DNA of 64,000 bases from NCBI GenBank assembly GCA_000720375.1, contig JOAA01000018.1:62001-126000 (forward strand), given 5' to 3'. The translations under genes were made by a program, and so were the position numbers. The stretch is from Rhodococcus rhodnii (GTDB lineage: Bacteria; Actinomycetota; Actinomycetes; Mycobacteriales; Pseudonocardiaceae). This document shows positions 26,600 through 35,413 of this stretch, in pieces. Positions within the stretch are counted from its first letter, which is position 1. Every line of letters begins with the position of its first letter. The notes beneath the pieces were generated by a model, which worked only from the letters and a program-made list of their open reading frames with translations, had not been told where the DNA came from and did no database searches.

Positions 26600-27189
26600 T
26601 GCACCGGAAGCTGATGGGTGGCCTCGTAGCGGCCACCCTCACCTTCGCCATCGCCGCGTGCGGCTCAGCCCCGGCTGCGCCGCCGCCTGCCCCCACGTCC
26701 TCCGCGGCCGCAGCGACGGCAGCGACGACGGAGGACGGCCGGGCGAAGCCGACGAACGTGCGAATCCCCAAGATCGAGGCGGAGTCCACATTGGTCGAAG
26801 CGGGCCTGGACAAGAACAAGTCGATCGAGGTCCCACCGGTCGAGCAGCCGATGCAGGCGGCCTGGTACAAGTACAGCCAAGTGCCCGGCGACGCGGGTCC
26901 GGCGATCCTGCTTGGACATGTCGACGGAAACAAGAAGCCGGGCATCTTCTACAAGCTGCACGAGCTGAAAACCGGCGACGAGATCTTCGTCAAGCGCGAA
27001 GACGGCAAAGAACTGCGTTTCGTAACGACTCGCACAGAGCAGGTCCCGAAGGAAAAGCTGCCCGAGGACGCCATCTACGGCACGACGCAGGAGTCGGAGC
27101 TACGCCTGATCACCTGCGGCGGAGTCTTCGACAAAGCAGCCCACAGCTACAAGGACAACGTTATCGTCTACGCGAAACTCGCCGCGTAA
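26599..27189 (+). CDS. class F sortase
   Basis: 196 aa transpeptidase-type enzyme. The N-terminus carries a lipobox (FAIAAC) followed by a Pro/Ala linker, so it is anchored as a lipoprotein. The sortase barrel has the catalytic His in LLGHVDG and the Cys in LRLITCGG; the downstream strand reads YKDNVIVYA, so the position of the catalytic Arg is not obvious. VRIPKIEAESTLVEAGLD is the class F opening. Substrates of class F sortases are mostly unknown. It starts in the stop of the coiled-coil gene and ends in a strong terminator, so the two genes form a complete unit. Confidence 0.85.
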   Translation: MHRKLMGGLVAATLTFAIAACGSAPAAPPPAPTSSAAAATAATTEDGRAKPTNVRIPKIEAESTLVEAGLDKNKSIEVPPVEQPMQAAWYKYSQVPGDAGPAILLGHVDGNKKPGIFYKLHELKTGDEIFVKREDGKELRFVTTRTEQVPKEKLPEDAIYGTTQESELRLITCGGVFDKAAHSYKDNVIVYAKLAA

Positions 27190-27195
27190 CCAACG

Positions 27196-27223
27196 AAAGC
27201 CCGGGTCACCACCCGGGCTTTTT
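27196..27223 (+). terminator. intrinsic terminator after the sortase gene
   Basis: An 11-bp perfect stem AAAGCCCGGGT/ACCCGGGCTTT with a CACC loop, ending in a T5 run, 7 bases after the sortase stop. Confidence 0.9.
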
Positions 27224-27283
27224 GGTGTCTGCGGTGCTACTTTGCCGTTGAGCAGCCAGTCAGTGACTCCGGAGGACGTCTCG

Positions 27284-27718
27284 ATGACCGACCCGCCCAC
27301 CTTTCCGGTGTCGATCAAAGGCGTGGTCGTGCGCGACGGAAAAGTGCTGCTGCTCAAGAACGAGCGGAACGAGTGGGAACTGCCCGGCGGCCGGATCGAA
27401 CTCGGCGAGACCCCGGAGGCGTGCGTCGCCCGAGAGATCACCGAGGAAACCCAGTGGAAGGTCACCATCGGACCGATCCTCGACACCTGGATGCACTACA
27501 TCGACGTGGCGAAGAAGTACGTCTTCATCGTGACCTACGGTTGCCACGCGAACGGCGACACCGACCCAGTGCTCTCCCATGAGCACAAGGAAATCGGTCT
27601 GTTCGCCGAACACGAAGTCCCCACGTTGAACATGCCCGACGGCTACAAGCGCTCGATCGCCAACTGGTACCACTGGCTGCGTGAGGACACCCCAGAACTG
27701 TCCAGTCACGGGATCTGA
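27284..27718 (+). CDS. Nudix hydrolase
   Basis: 144 aa cytoplasmic pyrophosphohydrolase. The Nudix box is intact: GRIELGETPEACVAREITEE, with the REITEE glutamates that bind metal. The N-terminal strand VSIKGVVVRDGKVLLLKNER and EWELPGG are typical of MutT-like members. The ATG at 27284 is chosen for its GGAGG site 8 bases upstream; an in-frame start 42 bases earlier is unlikely. The substrate cannot be predicted. Confidence 0.88.
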   Translation: MTDPPTFPVSIKGVVVRDGKVLLLKNERNEWELPGGRIELGETPEACVAREITEETQWKVTIGPILDTWMHYIDVAKKYVFIVTYGCHANGDTDPVLSHEHKEIGLFAEHEVPTLNMPDGYKRSIANWYHWLREDTPELSSHGI

Positions 27719-27873
27719 CAAACGCGGCAGGGTCACCACTTCGGGGGCCCACCGGAATCGCCCTTTGCTAACGAATGCCCTGCGGACCGGTCACATCCCG
27801 CCGTGCGAGCCAACGCACATGGCCACCATCTCCGACCGCCCCGATGGACGCTGTCAGGCGTGAGCGAGGTGGA

Positions 27874-28171
27874 ATGGATCGGCTCCGCAGACGGATGCAG
27901 GCGACACGCAGAGTTTCACCACGCGTGTGGCTGGCGGTGCTCGCCGGTGTGGCCACGGCCGTCGGGACGTTTCTGTTGCCGGACTCGCTCCAACCCAGCG
28001 ACGGCACGCTGTTGTTTGTGGGATTCGGCCTTGGCTGCTTGCTGACCGTGCCGCGGCTGTGGCCAGGGCATGGCCGTCGGCGTCCTTGGCTGGGCCGGTT
28101 TGGTCATCAGTGGTGCGGTTCTAGGCGGTATCGGGATCGACCTCCGAATGGGTTCCTCGGCCGCGTCCCCG
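27874..28171 (+). pseudogene. frameshifted small membrane protein gene
   Basis: From an ATG with GAGGTGGA in front, the frame reads MDRLRRRM...VWLAVLAGVATAVGTFLLPD and LLFVGFGLGCLLTVPRLWPG, two hydrophobic segments. Near 28070 the hydrophobic pattern continues in the next frame (MAVGVLGWAGLVISGAVLGG) while the original frame turns basic and runs into the integrase remnant. A one-base frameshift in a three-helix protein would explain this. I do not recognise the protein. Confidence 0.45.
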
Positions 28172-28473
28172 AGCGCGCCGTCAAGGCTTCGGGTCTGCCT
28201 CCTCCGGTGCGCCTGCACGACTTGAGGCACGGTGCGGCCACGCTGGCATTGGCAGCCGGTGCGGACATGAAGATCGTCCAAGAGATGCTGGGACACTCGT
28301 CGATCACGATCACCTCGGACACGTACACGAGCGTGCTTCCGCAGGTCGCGCAAGACGCAGCCGAGGCAGCAGCCCGGCTGGTCCCTCGGGCTCACGCCCG
28401 ACCTCATGGGCTCACTTCGGGCTCACAAGTCGCCGCATCTGACGGCGCACTCCTGCGGCAGATCAGCACATGA
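28172..28473 (+). pseudogene. C-terminal remnant of a tyrosine site-specific integrase
   Basis: About 100 codons matching the end of phage/ICE-type tyrosine recombinases: AVKASGLPPPVRLHDLRHGAA holds the catalytic R-H region (HDLRHG), MLGHSSITITSDTYT holds the second His and the catalytic Tyr. The N-terminal DNA-binding domains and the first catalytic Arg are missing, replaced in frame by unrelated sequence. It lies 46 bases from the 3' end of tRNA-Thr, the usual attachment place of such elements, so it is the relic of an integrated element. No other element genes remain in the window. Confidence 0.8.
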
Positions 28474-28480
28474 GAAGACA

Positions 28481-28513
28481 AAACCGCAGCTCACAAGTCG
28501 TGAACTGCGGTTT
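28481..28513. terminator. bidirectional hairpin between integrase remnant and tRNA-Thr
   Basis: AAACCGCAG-C-TCAC/GTGA-A-CTGCGGTTT, 9+4 bp with one mismatch and a 5-nt loop, ending in TTT on both strands. It can terminate the tRNA (minus) and the integrase remnant (plus). Confidence 0.75.
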
Positions 28514-28518
28514 AGCGG

Positions 28519-28595
28519 TGGAGCCGCCTAAGGGAATCGAACCCTTGACCTACGCATTACGAGTGCGTCGCTCTGGCCGACTGAGCTAAGGCGGC
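28519..28595 (-). tRNA. tRNA-Thr (anticodon CGT)
   Basis: Acceptor arms GCCGCCT/AGGCGGC, anticodon stem ACGCA/TGCGT with loop CTCGTAA, T-loop GGTTCGATTCC, and an encoded CCA end (28519-28521). It reads ACG codons. The 3' end faces the integrase remnant. Confidence 0.97.
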
Positions 28596-28717
28596 GTGTC
28601 CTCGATCAGTGTACCGGGCCCCGTCGAGGCGTTTACGACCACCCGCTCGGGTGAGTCACCGATCGGCTGGTCGGTCGTTGGAAGTGTGACGGCGGTCGCA
28701 CGAGGAGGGGTTCGTCC

Positions 28718-30352
28718 ATGCGCAGAAGCGCCCTGGCTATGCCAGCTGTTGTGGCTGTGCTCGCGCTTGTGTCTGCTCCTGCCGCCTTGGCTCAGCCGCC
28801 TTCGACCACGCCGATTCCCGCGCCGAAGGACCCGAACGCGCCGCCCGCGTCCGCTCCCCATGGTCCGCAGCCGTTGGGACATGCGATCGGGGATGCTGGG
28901 ACCGCGCTTTCGATGATCCGGTTGCTGCCTGCTTCCGCTCCGACCAACACGATTCTTCCCGGCTACTCCGACAAGTTGCCCAAGCAGTCCGCTCTTGAGG
29001 TTGGGTTCGGGTTGTCGAGCGCTCAGGTCAACTCCGAGTCTTACCTGGCCACCGAGCATTCCATCGCGCAGGCTTCTCCTGGCGGGGTCGCTGTTCAGGG
29101 TAAGAGTCCGCAGTCTCCGGGCGCGGTCGCGCAGACTTCTCCGCCGGACAACGAGAAGCCGATGACGTTCGGGCTCAACCCGCCGCAGACTCCCCTCGAC
29201 GCGTTGGTGCGGGTTGGGTTGATGAACGGCAGCGCGCACGCGCGGTGGAGCGAGACTCTCGGCCCCTGCGTCACACCTCTGTCTGACGCGAGCACTTCCG
29301 TTGCCAATCTCAGCCTGTTGAACGCGATTCCGACTCTTCCCGGCACCAATGACCTCACTGGGAAGCTGACCGAGTCGAAGCTCAATCCTGAGCAGTTGAC
29401 CGCGTTGACCGATCAGCTCAAGGCTTTGCCTGGGCCGCTCGCGGAGCTTGGTGGGTTGTTGCCCGGGCCGAACAACAAGGGTGACGGGTCGCTGATCAGC
29501 CTGCCGAACACGTTGTCCACACGGTCTGTCGTCGAACTCGTTGACCTTCCTGGTTCTGCCAACAAGGCCGTTCGGTCGACGTCCACGCTTCAGGTCGCCA
29601 GCCTCAACCTTCTCGGCGGCACGCCGTTCGCGATGTCCGTCAACGTGGTCAGCCAGCCCACTCTGCAGGTCACGTCCACCGGTGACGCCAAGACTTCGAC
29701 CGTCAAGTACGTCGCTCCGGTCCTGCAGGTCAAGCAGGGCGACAAGGTTCTGTACACACTGGACGCCGCGCACCCGACCTTCGACGTCCCGATCGGCATT
29801 CCGCTGCCCACCTTGAGCAACCAGCTGCCGGACGCGTTGAAGAAGCTGCCGCTGATCGGTGACTTGGCCAACGCGTTGCCGAAGGACTCACCTCTCCTGC
29901 CCAAGGCCGGTGAGCTCAACCAACTGAAGCTCGACATCGGCGTGTTCCGGTTGTCCATCGCCGGCCTGCAGCAGAAGGCCGAGGACATGACGCAGCCGTT
30001 CAAGGGCCACCAGCTCGCCGCCAGCGCGCGCATGCTCGATCTGCAGGTGCTGCCGACGCAAGCGCTTGGCCTGCCGGGTCTTCCCTCGGCGTTGGCGCAG
30101 GTGTCCATGGGTGAGCAGGTCGCGCGGGCCGCTGCGCCGACCGGTGGTGTGGTGTGTGGGACCGCGGGCGGGCCGCCGCCTGCCAAGGCGCCCGCGCCGA
30201 AGGAGCCGCCGCTCGCGTACACCAGTGCCTACCAGGCCATTCCGATGTTCTGGACGGGCACGACGCTGCTGTTGCTCGGCGTCATCATGGTCGCGGCGCT
30301 CCCCCAGCGCCGGATCCGCCGGGTTCAGCCCAGCAACGAAACTCAGCCGTAG
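28718..30352 (+). CDS. large secreted/membrane-anchored protein of unknown function
   Basis: 544 aa. GAGGAGGGG lies upstream of the ATG. The signal peptide MRRSALAMPAVVAVLALVSAPAALA is followed by a Pro-rich segment, a long Ser/Leu/Pro-rich ectodomain containing repeated strands (SVNVVSQPTLQVTSTGDAKT, VKYVAPVLQVKQGDKVLYTL), another Pro-rich stretch, and a C-terminal helix MFWTGTTLLLLGVIMVAALP with a basic tail RRIRRV. It is therefore a type I surface protein with a single anchor. Only two cysteines (ETLGPCVTP, GVVCGTAGG) are in the ectodomain. I do not recognise the family. It converges on holB with a 10-base overlap. Confidence 0.8.
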   Translation: MRRSALAMPAVVAVLALVSAPAALAQPPSTTPIPAPKDPNAPPASAPHGPQPLGHAIGDAGTALSMIRLLPASAPTNTILPGYSDKLPKQSALEVGFGLSSAQVNSESYLATEHSIAQASPGGVAVQGKSPQSPGAVAQTSPPDNEKPMTFGLNPPQTPLDALVRVGLMNGSAHARWSETLGPCVTPLSDASTSVANLSLLNAIPTLPGTNDLTGKLTESKLNPEQLTALTDQLKALPGPLAELGGLLPGPNNKGDGSLISLPNTLSTRSVVELVDLPGSANKAVRSTSTLQVASLNLLGGTPFAMSVNVVSQPTLQVTSTGDAKTSTVKYVAPVLQVKQGDKVLYTLDAAHPTFDVPIGIPLPTLSNQLPDALKKLPLIGDLANALPKDSPLLPKAGELNQLKLDIGVFRLSIAGLQQKAEDMTQPFKGHQLAASARMLDLQVLPTQALGLPGLPSALAQVSMGEQVARAAAPTGGVVCGTAGGPPPAKAPAPKEPPLAYTSAYQAIPMFWTGTTLLLLGVIMVAALPQRRIRRVQPSNETQP

Positions 30353-31530
30353 TAGAGCGTGGTCACCATTGCCTCGACGGCAATGCGTGGCTTGACGTTC
30401 AGCTCCAGCGCCTCGCGGCACGCCAAGACCGCTTCGAGCCGCCGGAGCGTCGACTCGGGTGACCAAGACGCAGCGGCGGTACGGGCGTCGTTCGCGTGAT
30501 CGGGGTGGTTCAACGCGGCTTCTGAGCGGCTCGCCGTCACCAGGACGTCACGGTAGAACCCAGCCAGGTCAACCAAAGCGAGGTCGAGGGTGTCTCGCTG
30601 CGTCCGGGTGGCGCGGGATTTCTGGCGACGCTCGAGTTCCTTCAGGGCACCAGCCGAGCCACGAGTCGCCGACGCCGTGCCCTTACCTGTTCCGCCTGCG
30701 CCCAAAGCGGTTTTCAGTGCTTCGCGTTCGATCTCGTCCCGCGTTCCGCTCTGCTCGGACGCCTCGTTCTCGGCCGCTTTGACCAGCTCGTCGGCGAGCG
30801 TGAACACGTCCCCAGGACGCCGCAAACCCAACGGGATTCGCAACACCGCGGCACGGCGCTCACGCGCGGCTTCGTCGGTCGCCAGGCGTCGCGCGCGCCC
30901 GACATGGCCGCCACACACCGAAGCAGCCCACTTGGCGGTGTCGGGATCGACAGAATCGCGCTCTACCAACACTTCCGCGATCGCCTTGGCTGGCGGAATG
31001 CGCAAAGACACGCCACGGCAACGGGACCGGATGGTCACCGACACGTCGTCAGGGTGATCTGACGGGGCACACAACAGGAACACCGTGCGCTCCGGCGGTT
31101 CCTCGACGGCCTTGAGCAGCGCGTTGGCCGCGCCTTCGGTCAGCCGGTCGGCGTCTTCGATGATCACGACTTGCCAGCGGCCATTGGTTGGGCGCCGTGC
31201 GGCGGTCTGCACGAGCGCACGCATCTCAGCGACCGAAATGGACAGACCCTCAGGCACGACGAGCCGCACGTCCGCGTGCGTCCCGGCCATGGTTGTGCGG
31301 CAACCGCTGCACTCGCCACAACCCGTGCCGGAATCGCACTGCAAAGCCGCGGCAAACGCCCGTGCCGCAACAGAACGGCCCGAGCCAGGCGGTCCGGTGA
31401 ACAGCCACGCGTGCGTCATGCCACCCGACGCGGCTTGTTCGCCGCGCACGATCAACGCAGCCGCCTGCGCGGCTTTGGTCAGCACTTCGACGGCATCGGC
31501 CTGCCCGACAACTTGCGACCAGACGGTCAC
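30343..31530 (-). CDS. holB: DNA polymerase III subunit delta'
   Basis: 395 aa clamp-loader subunit of the AAA+ class, which helps load the beta clamp. VWSQVVGQADAVEVL opens the domain; the P-loop reads GPPGSGRS (residues 46-53), with Arg in place of the usual Lys, as is typical of delta' subunits that do not hydrolyse ATP. A zinc module CDSGTGCGECSGC and the SRC motif in TIRSRCRGVSL are present. The middle (residues 265-300) has a Gly/Thr-rich insertion. The start overlaps the upstream MFS/TMPK gene by 4 bases, matching the tmk-holB pairing seen in many bacteria. Confidence 0.93.
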   Translation of the reverse strand: MTVWSQVVGQADAVEVLTKAAQAAALIVRGEQAASGGMTHAWLFTGPPGSGRSVAARAFAAALQCDSGTGCGECSGCRTTMAGTHADVRLVVPEGLSISVAEMRALVQTAARRPTNGRWQVVIIEDADRLTEGAANALLKAVEEPPERTVFLLCAPSDHPDDVSVTIRSRCRGVSLRIPPAKAIAEVLVERDSVDPDTAKWAASVCGGHVGRARRLATDEAARERRAAVLRIPLGLRRPGDVFTLADELVKAAENEASEQSGTRDEIEREALKTALGAGGTGKGTASATRGSAGALKELERRQKSRATRTQRDTLDLALVDLAGFYRDVLVTASRSEAALNHPDHANDARTAAASWSPESTLRRLEAVLACREALELNVKPRIAVEAMVTTLYYG

Positions 31531-33608
31531 TGGGCCTCCACTGGCGTCCGATCATCGATTTCGTCGAGCCCGAGCTTGCGGGCCGCGATCGCACCACGCA
31601 CGGCCATGATGACCCGCTGCGAGGTGGCTTCGTCATTGTCGTCGGAGTCGACCACGACGTAGCGGTCCGGGTCGGACGACGCCATCTCCAGCAAAAGATC
31701 CTGCACACGCCAGTGGTGGTCGTTGGACTGGTACCTCGTCGGCGGCAGTGTCGCCGGGTCACGGTCGAGCAGCACGGTCAGGTCCGGCCGCAGTTTCGCG
31801 GTCGCCCAGTCCGTCAGCCCTTCCATTTCCTCCGGGTCGAGCCCGGCCACGGCGGACAAGTGCGCGAACGGGCTGTCGACGAACCGCTCCATCACCACGA
31901 TCGCGCCACGGTCCAATGCCGGACGGATCTCGCGCTCCACGATGTCCGCTCGCACAGCCGCCGCGACCAACGCGTGCGCCCGTGCACCGGTCAGCTCCGC
32001 GCCGGCGAGGACGGCACGAAGTCGCCGGTCGTTCAGCGTGGGATCGGTCGCCAGCAGGATCTCGCGGTTGCCGGACTTGCGAAGCCAGTCGGTCAGCAGC
32101 CGTGACTGGGACGCGGTGTCCTGCGCGGTGTCGCCCTCGATGGCGATCAGCAGGCCGGTCGACCGACGCGGTTTGCCGCGGATCGCGGCCTTCAGGTCGG
32201 CCAGGATCGTCTCGGCGCGGCGGTCGTCCATCTGCCTGTAGGCGATCACGCCGACCAGCGCGGCGATCAATCCGGCCACGAACAGCACCGGCCGGGTGCC
32301 GTCAACCCGCACCGCGGCCCCGAAGATCTCCACGTTGCGCGGCCGGACCAGGCCGATGAACAGCGGCACCGTGATCATCGACAGCGCGAGGATGATCTTC
32401 ATCAGCGACTGGTAGATCGCGTTGATCCGGCCGCGGATGGCGTCCTCGACCTGCGTGCCGATGATCGTGACGCCGGTGAGGAACGCGATTCCGGCACACG
32501 CTCCGACGAACGCCACCGCGACCAGTGACACCCAGAGGTGCGGGGAGGCGGCGATCGGCAGCAGGCCAAGACCGGCGAGCACGATCGAAATGCCGAACAG
32601 GCGGTTGTGCGGGATCCGCTGGGCCATCTTGGTAGCCGACGCCATCCCGCCGCCAAGGCCGATGAACAGCGCCGCGAACAGCCAGCCGAACGCCGAGTCA
32701 CCGCCGAGCAGGCTGGAGGAATACGGCTTCGAACTGCCGACGAGCGCCCCGGCCGCGGCGAACGCGCCGGTCATGCCGATGAGCAGGCCTCGGACGAGTC
32801 GCGTGCTGCGGATGAAGCGCAGCCCGTCGCGCAGCATCGCCCAGAGGCTGGTGTTCTCCTTCTGCGGCTCGTCCTTCTTCACCGGCGCGACGACCCGGAT
32901 GGACAGTTCCGGGATCCGGGTCGCGACGATGACCGCGGAGGTCAGGTAGAAGAGCCCGTTGATCGCCACGATGATCGTGGCCATCCCCATGCCGGTGTCG
33001 TCCAGCTTGACGTGGAACACCTGCGAGGAGATACCCGTGATCAGCGCGTAGAGGCCGGCTCCGGCGATCACCGAGATGCCCCAGGTCATCACCAGCGCGA
33101 GCTGGTTGGCCGTCTCCACCTGGTCCTTGCGGCGCAGCAGGTTGGGCACGGCCGCGTCCTTGGACGGGATCCACAGCAGCTGGCAGCAGCCGACCAGGAA
33201 GTTGGCGATGAGCAGCCACACCGGAGTGCCGACCACGGCGATGGAGATCAGCAGGCCGCCGCGCATCACGTCGCAGGCGACCATGACTTTGCGCCGGTCG
33301 AACTTGTCCGCGAGCAGGCCGCCGAAGGGCGCGAACAGCAGCCCGGGCAGCAGCTGGGTCAGCACGACACCGGCGAACGCGTAGTTCTGGAACGCGTAGT
33401 CGTCGGTGAGCTTGGTGATCAGCCCGGTCAGGGCCAGCAGCGACAGCCAGTCGCCGGTGCTGCAGATGAAACTGACGCCCCAGAGCCTGCGAAACGGCCG
33501 GATGGCCAGCACGCTGCGGATCCGGTGCGCCAGCGATGCGTCAGAGCGGACCGAGGGGATGTCCTCGGCCCGTGCAGTCTGGTCCCCGCCTACGCTGATA
33601 CGACCCAC
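31527..33608 (-). CDS. MFS transporter fused to a degenerate thymidylate kinase-like domain
   Basis: 693 aa. Residues about 35-440 form a 12-helix MFS transporter (RPFRRLWGVSFICSTGDWLSLLA at the first helix, GGLLADKFDRRKVMVACD loop). A linker leads to a TMPK-like domain (485-693). MFS-Tmk fusions are known in actinobacteria, where the kinase makes dTDP. Here the P-loop region reads IAIEGDTAQDTASQSRLL instead of EGxDGxGKST, so the essential Lys is missing, and the REPGG loop is replaced by LATDPTLNDR; the ERFVDSPFAHL segment (usually DRYxxSxxAYQ) and VLLDRDP remain. Catalysis is doubtful. Coupled to holB by a 4-base overlap. GTG start. Confidence 0.85.
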   Translation of the reverse strand: MGRISVGGDQTARAEDIPSVRSDASLAHRIRSVLAIRPFRRLWGVSFICSTGDWLSLLALTGLITKLTDDYAFQNYAFAGVVLTQLLPGLLFAPFGGLLADKFDRRKVMVACDVMRGGLLISIAVVGTPVWLLIANFLVGCCQLLWIPSKDAAVPNLLRRKDQVETANQLALVMTWGISVIAGAGLYALITGISSQVFHVKLDDTGMGMATIIVAINGLFYLTSAVIVATRIPELSIRVVAPVKKDEPQKENTSLWAMLRDGLRFIRSTRLVRGLLIGMTGAFAAAGALVGSSKPYSSSLLGGDSAFGWLFAALFIGLGGGMASATKMAQRIPHNRLFGISIVLAGLGLLPIAASPHLWVSLVAVAFVGACAGIAFLTGVTIIGTQVEDAIRGRINAIYQSLMKIILALSMITVPLFIGLVRPRNVEIFGAAVRVDGTRPVLFVAGLIAALVGVIAYRQMDDRRAETILADLKAAIRGKPRRSTGLLIAIEGDTAQDTASQSRLLTDWLRKSGNREILLATDPTLNDRRLRAVLAGAELTGARAHALVAAAVRADIVEREIRPALDRGAIVVMERFVDSPFAHLSAVAGLDPEEMEGLTDWATAKLRPDLTVLLDRDPATLPPTRYQSNDHHWRVQDLLLEMASSDPDRYVVVDSDDNDEATSQRVIMAVRGAIAARKLGLDEIDDRTPVEAQ

Positions 33609-33641
33609 CTCATTCCGGCACCAGCGTATCCGCGCCGGATA

Positions 33642-34121
33642 TCACCCGAAGAGCTGGCTGAACGTGTCGGCGAGGCTGGTGATCACGAAGTACAGAATCA
33701 CGACTGTGACCAGCACTATCACGATAACCACGGCCATTCCGCTGCGCATGCCGGCCGGTTTGCGCACGGCGGGCGGCACCTGGATCCGCTCACGGGTGGC
33801 GCGCAGTGTGCGGGCCACGGCGGCTGCCGACGGCCACTGCCTGAGCGGACGCATGATCCCTGTCGGCGTCTCGTTGGCCACAGGAGGCGGTGGTGCTGGC
33901 GCGGGTGTGGGTGCCGAGTCTTCCTCTTCGAGCGCGGCGTCGACTGCCTCACGAATGTCATCCGGGGTCGGCAGTTTGGGCGCGGCGACCGGCAGATGCT
34001 CGTCACGGCGTTGGATAGGCAGGTTCGCGCCGGTGACCAGACCGGACAGCGGATCGGACAGCAATGGTGGCGGCGCCGGCTCGAAAGTGCCGTCGACCCC
34101 GGTCACTGAGTCTTCTGCCAC
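33642..34121 (-). CDS. hypothetical C-terminally anchored membrane protein
   Basis: 159 aa. A long acidic, Pro-rich cytoplasmic region (for example DIREAVDAALEEEDSAPTPA) is followed by a basic patch (TLRATRERIQV) and one C-terminal helix, MAVVIVIVLVTVVILYFVI. This is a tail-anchored or single-pass layout with no catalytic motif. GTG start at 34121, overlapping the stop of the next gene upstream by 19 bases, so the two membrane proteins are coupled. Function unknown. Confidence 0.65.
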   Translation of the reverse strand: MAEDSVTGVDGTFEPAPPPLLSDPLSGLVTGANLPIQRRDEHLPVAAPKLPTPDDIREAVDAALEEEDSAPTPAPAPPPPVANETPTGIMRPLRQWPSAAAVARTLRATRERIQVPPAVRKPAGMRSGMAVVIVIVLVTVVILYFVITSLADTFSQLFG

Positions 34122-35359
34122 TCCAGGTCACCCTCCGCTGCCAAAGGCCCCCCTTCAGGGTAGCCCGATATGGGCTCATCTCCCTCCCACAACGTGAGAT
34201 AAGCGTCCCTTGCGGCAAGGCTCACGGCGACGTCGGCCATAAGTGGTTCAAAGAAAGACTTGCGATACGTCGCATCTGTCGCAATCGAGGCGGCGAAGTA
34301 CACCCCGGAGAAGCCGGCGAAGAACATCGAGACGCGAATCAGCTCATCGCTCACTCCGGGTAGCGGAATCGTGAAGAGCTTCCCGCCCGCGGACGGCGGG
34401 TGGCCCAGCCACGACTCGATCACGCTGTCGTCGATCGCGATCAGCCCGAACACCACCAAGAACCAGAACACCACGAACGAGAAGACAACGGCCTGCAACG
34501 CCTGGGCGAGGTACACCACGACGGCCAGGTTGGCCTTCTCCCGCAGCGTCAACCGGAAGTTACGGACCTCGGACACCAGGCCGCGCAGTGGCGTGGCCCG
34601 CAGGACGACCTCGTAGTCCATTGCTCCGGCCGCGCGGTGCTTGGCCATCATGTCGCGGCCCTCGTCACGCAGGATCGCGATCAGGAAGAGCGAGCCCATC
34701 AGCGCGAACAAGCCGATGACCAGCCAGAGATTGGTCCGGTGGCCGTTGGCTTCCAGCTTCTCGGAGATCTGCCAGGTCTCCGCCGAACAGAACCCGAACA
34801 GCAGGAACAACAGCAGCAACGGCAACGCCCGGCTCGCCAGGCTGCCGATCCCGACGACGTGCCGCATCGCGACCCGCAGCGCCCAGCCAAGGATCGATCC
34901 CGCACCGACGAGGACGAACAACAGCACAAGCAGCGTGGAGATGACGGCCCCTCCGATCGAGGTCGTGAGGTTCGTGCCGAGACCGGTCACTTTGCGCACG
35001 GCGGGAAACAGCACGAGCCACACCACGAGCCCGGAGATCGCGATGATCAGCCGCGTCTTCTCGGTGCGGCGCCGCAGGAGCCAGGCAGCGACCCAGGCGG
35101 CCAACGCGGGCACGATCACCATCGCGAGTGCCAAGGCGACGACGCCGAGGGCGAGCGAGGTGTTGACCGCGTCCACGTCGACGTCTTCCAGCAGTTCGCC
35201 GACCAAGGTGAGCAGCGGCAGGAAAACGATCAGGAACACCAGGCCGGGCGTCGCCCGGGACACCAGCGGCGTGCCCCGTTTCGCCCGGCGTACCACCATC
35301 GGCAAACCCCGGCGGCGAAACCAGGTCTCGACCGCTCGCCGCTCCGCCCTACCGTGCAC
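34103..35359 (-). CDS. multi-pass membrane protein of unknown function
   Basis: 418 aa. Six to eight hydrophobic segments are seen (ATPGLVFLIVFLPLLTLVGELL, ALGVVALALAMVIVPALAAWVA, ALPLLLLFLLFGFCSA, LWLVIGLFALMGSLFLIAIL, VVVYLAQALQAVVFSFVVFW). Between them lies a charged loop, RDEGRDMMAKHRAAG. The N-terminus is strongly basic (RRAVETWFRRRG). I do not recognise a family. In M. tuberculosis the equivalent position next to topA holds the membrane adenylate cyclase Rv3645, but no cyclase domain is present here. Confidence 0.7.
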   Translation of the reverse strand: MHGRAERRAVETWFRRRGLPMVVRRAKRGTPLVSRATPGLVFLIVFLPLLTLVGELLEDVDVDAVNTSLALGVVALALAMVIVPALAAWVAAWLLRRRTEKTRLIIAISGLVVWLVLFPAVRKVTGLGTNLTTSIGGAVISTLLVLLFVLVGAGSILGWALRVAMRHVVGIGSLASRALPLLLLFLLFGFCSAETWQISEKLEANGHRTNLWLVIGLFALMGSLFLIAILRDEGRDMMAKHRAAGAMDYEVVLRATPLRGLVSEVRNFRLTLREKANLAVVVYLAQALQAVVFSFVVFWFLVVFGLIAIDDSVIESWLGHPPSAGGKLFTIPLPGVSDELIRVSMFFAGFSGVYFAASIATDATYRKSFFEPLMADVAVSLAARDAYLTLWEGDEPISGYPEGGPLAAEGDLEWQKTQ

Positions 35360-35413
35360 AGCCGTCCTCCCCCAGCACAGAGTCCAGTCCGGGGGTAACG
35401 CTATCCGGTCAAG

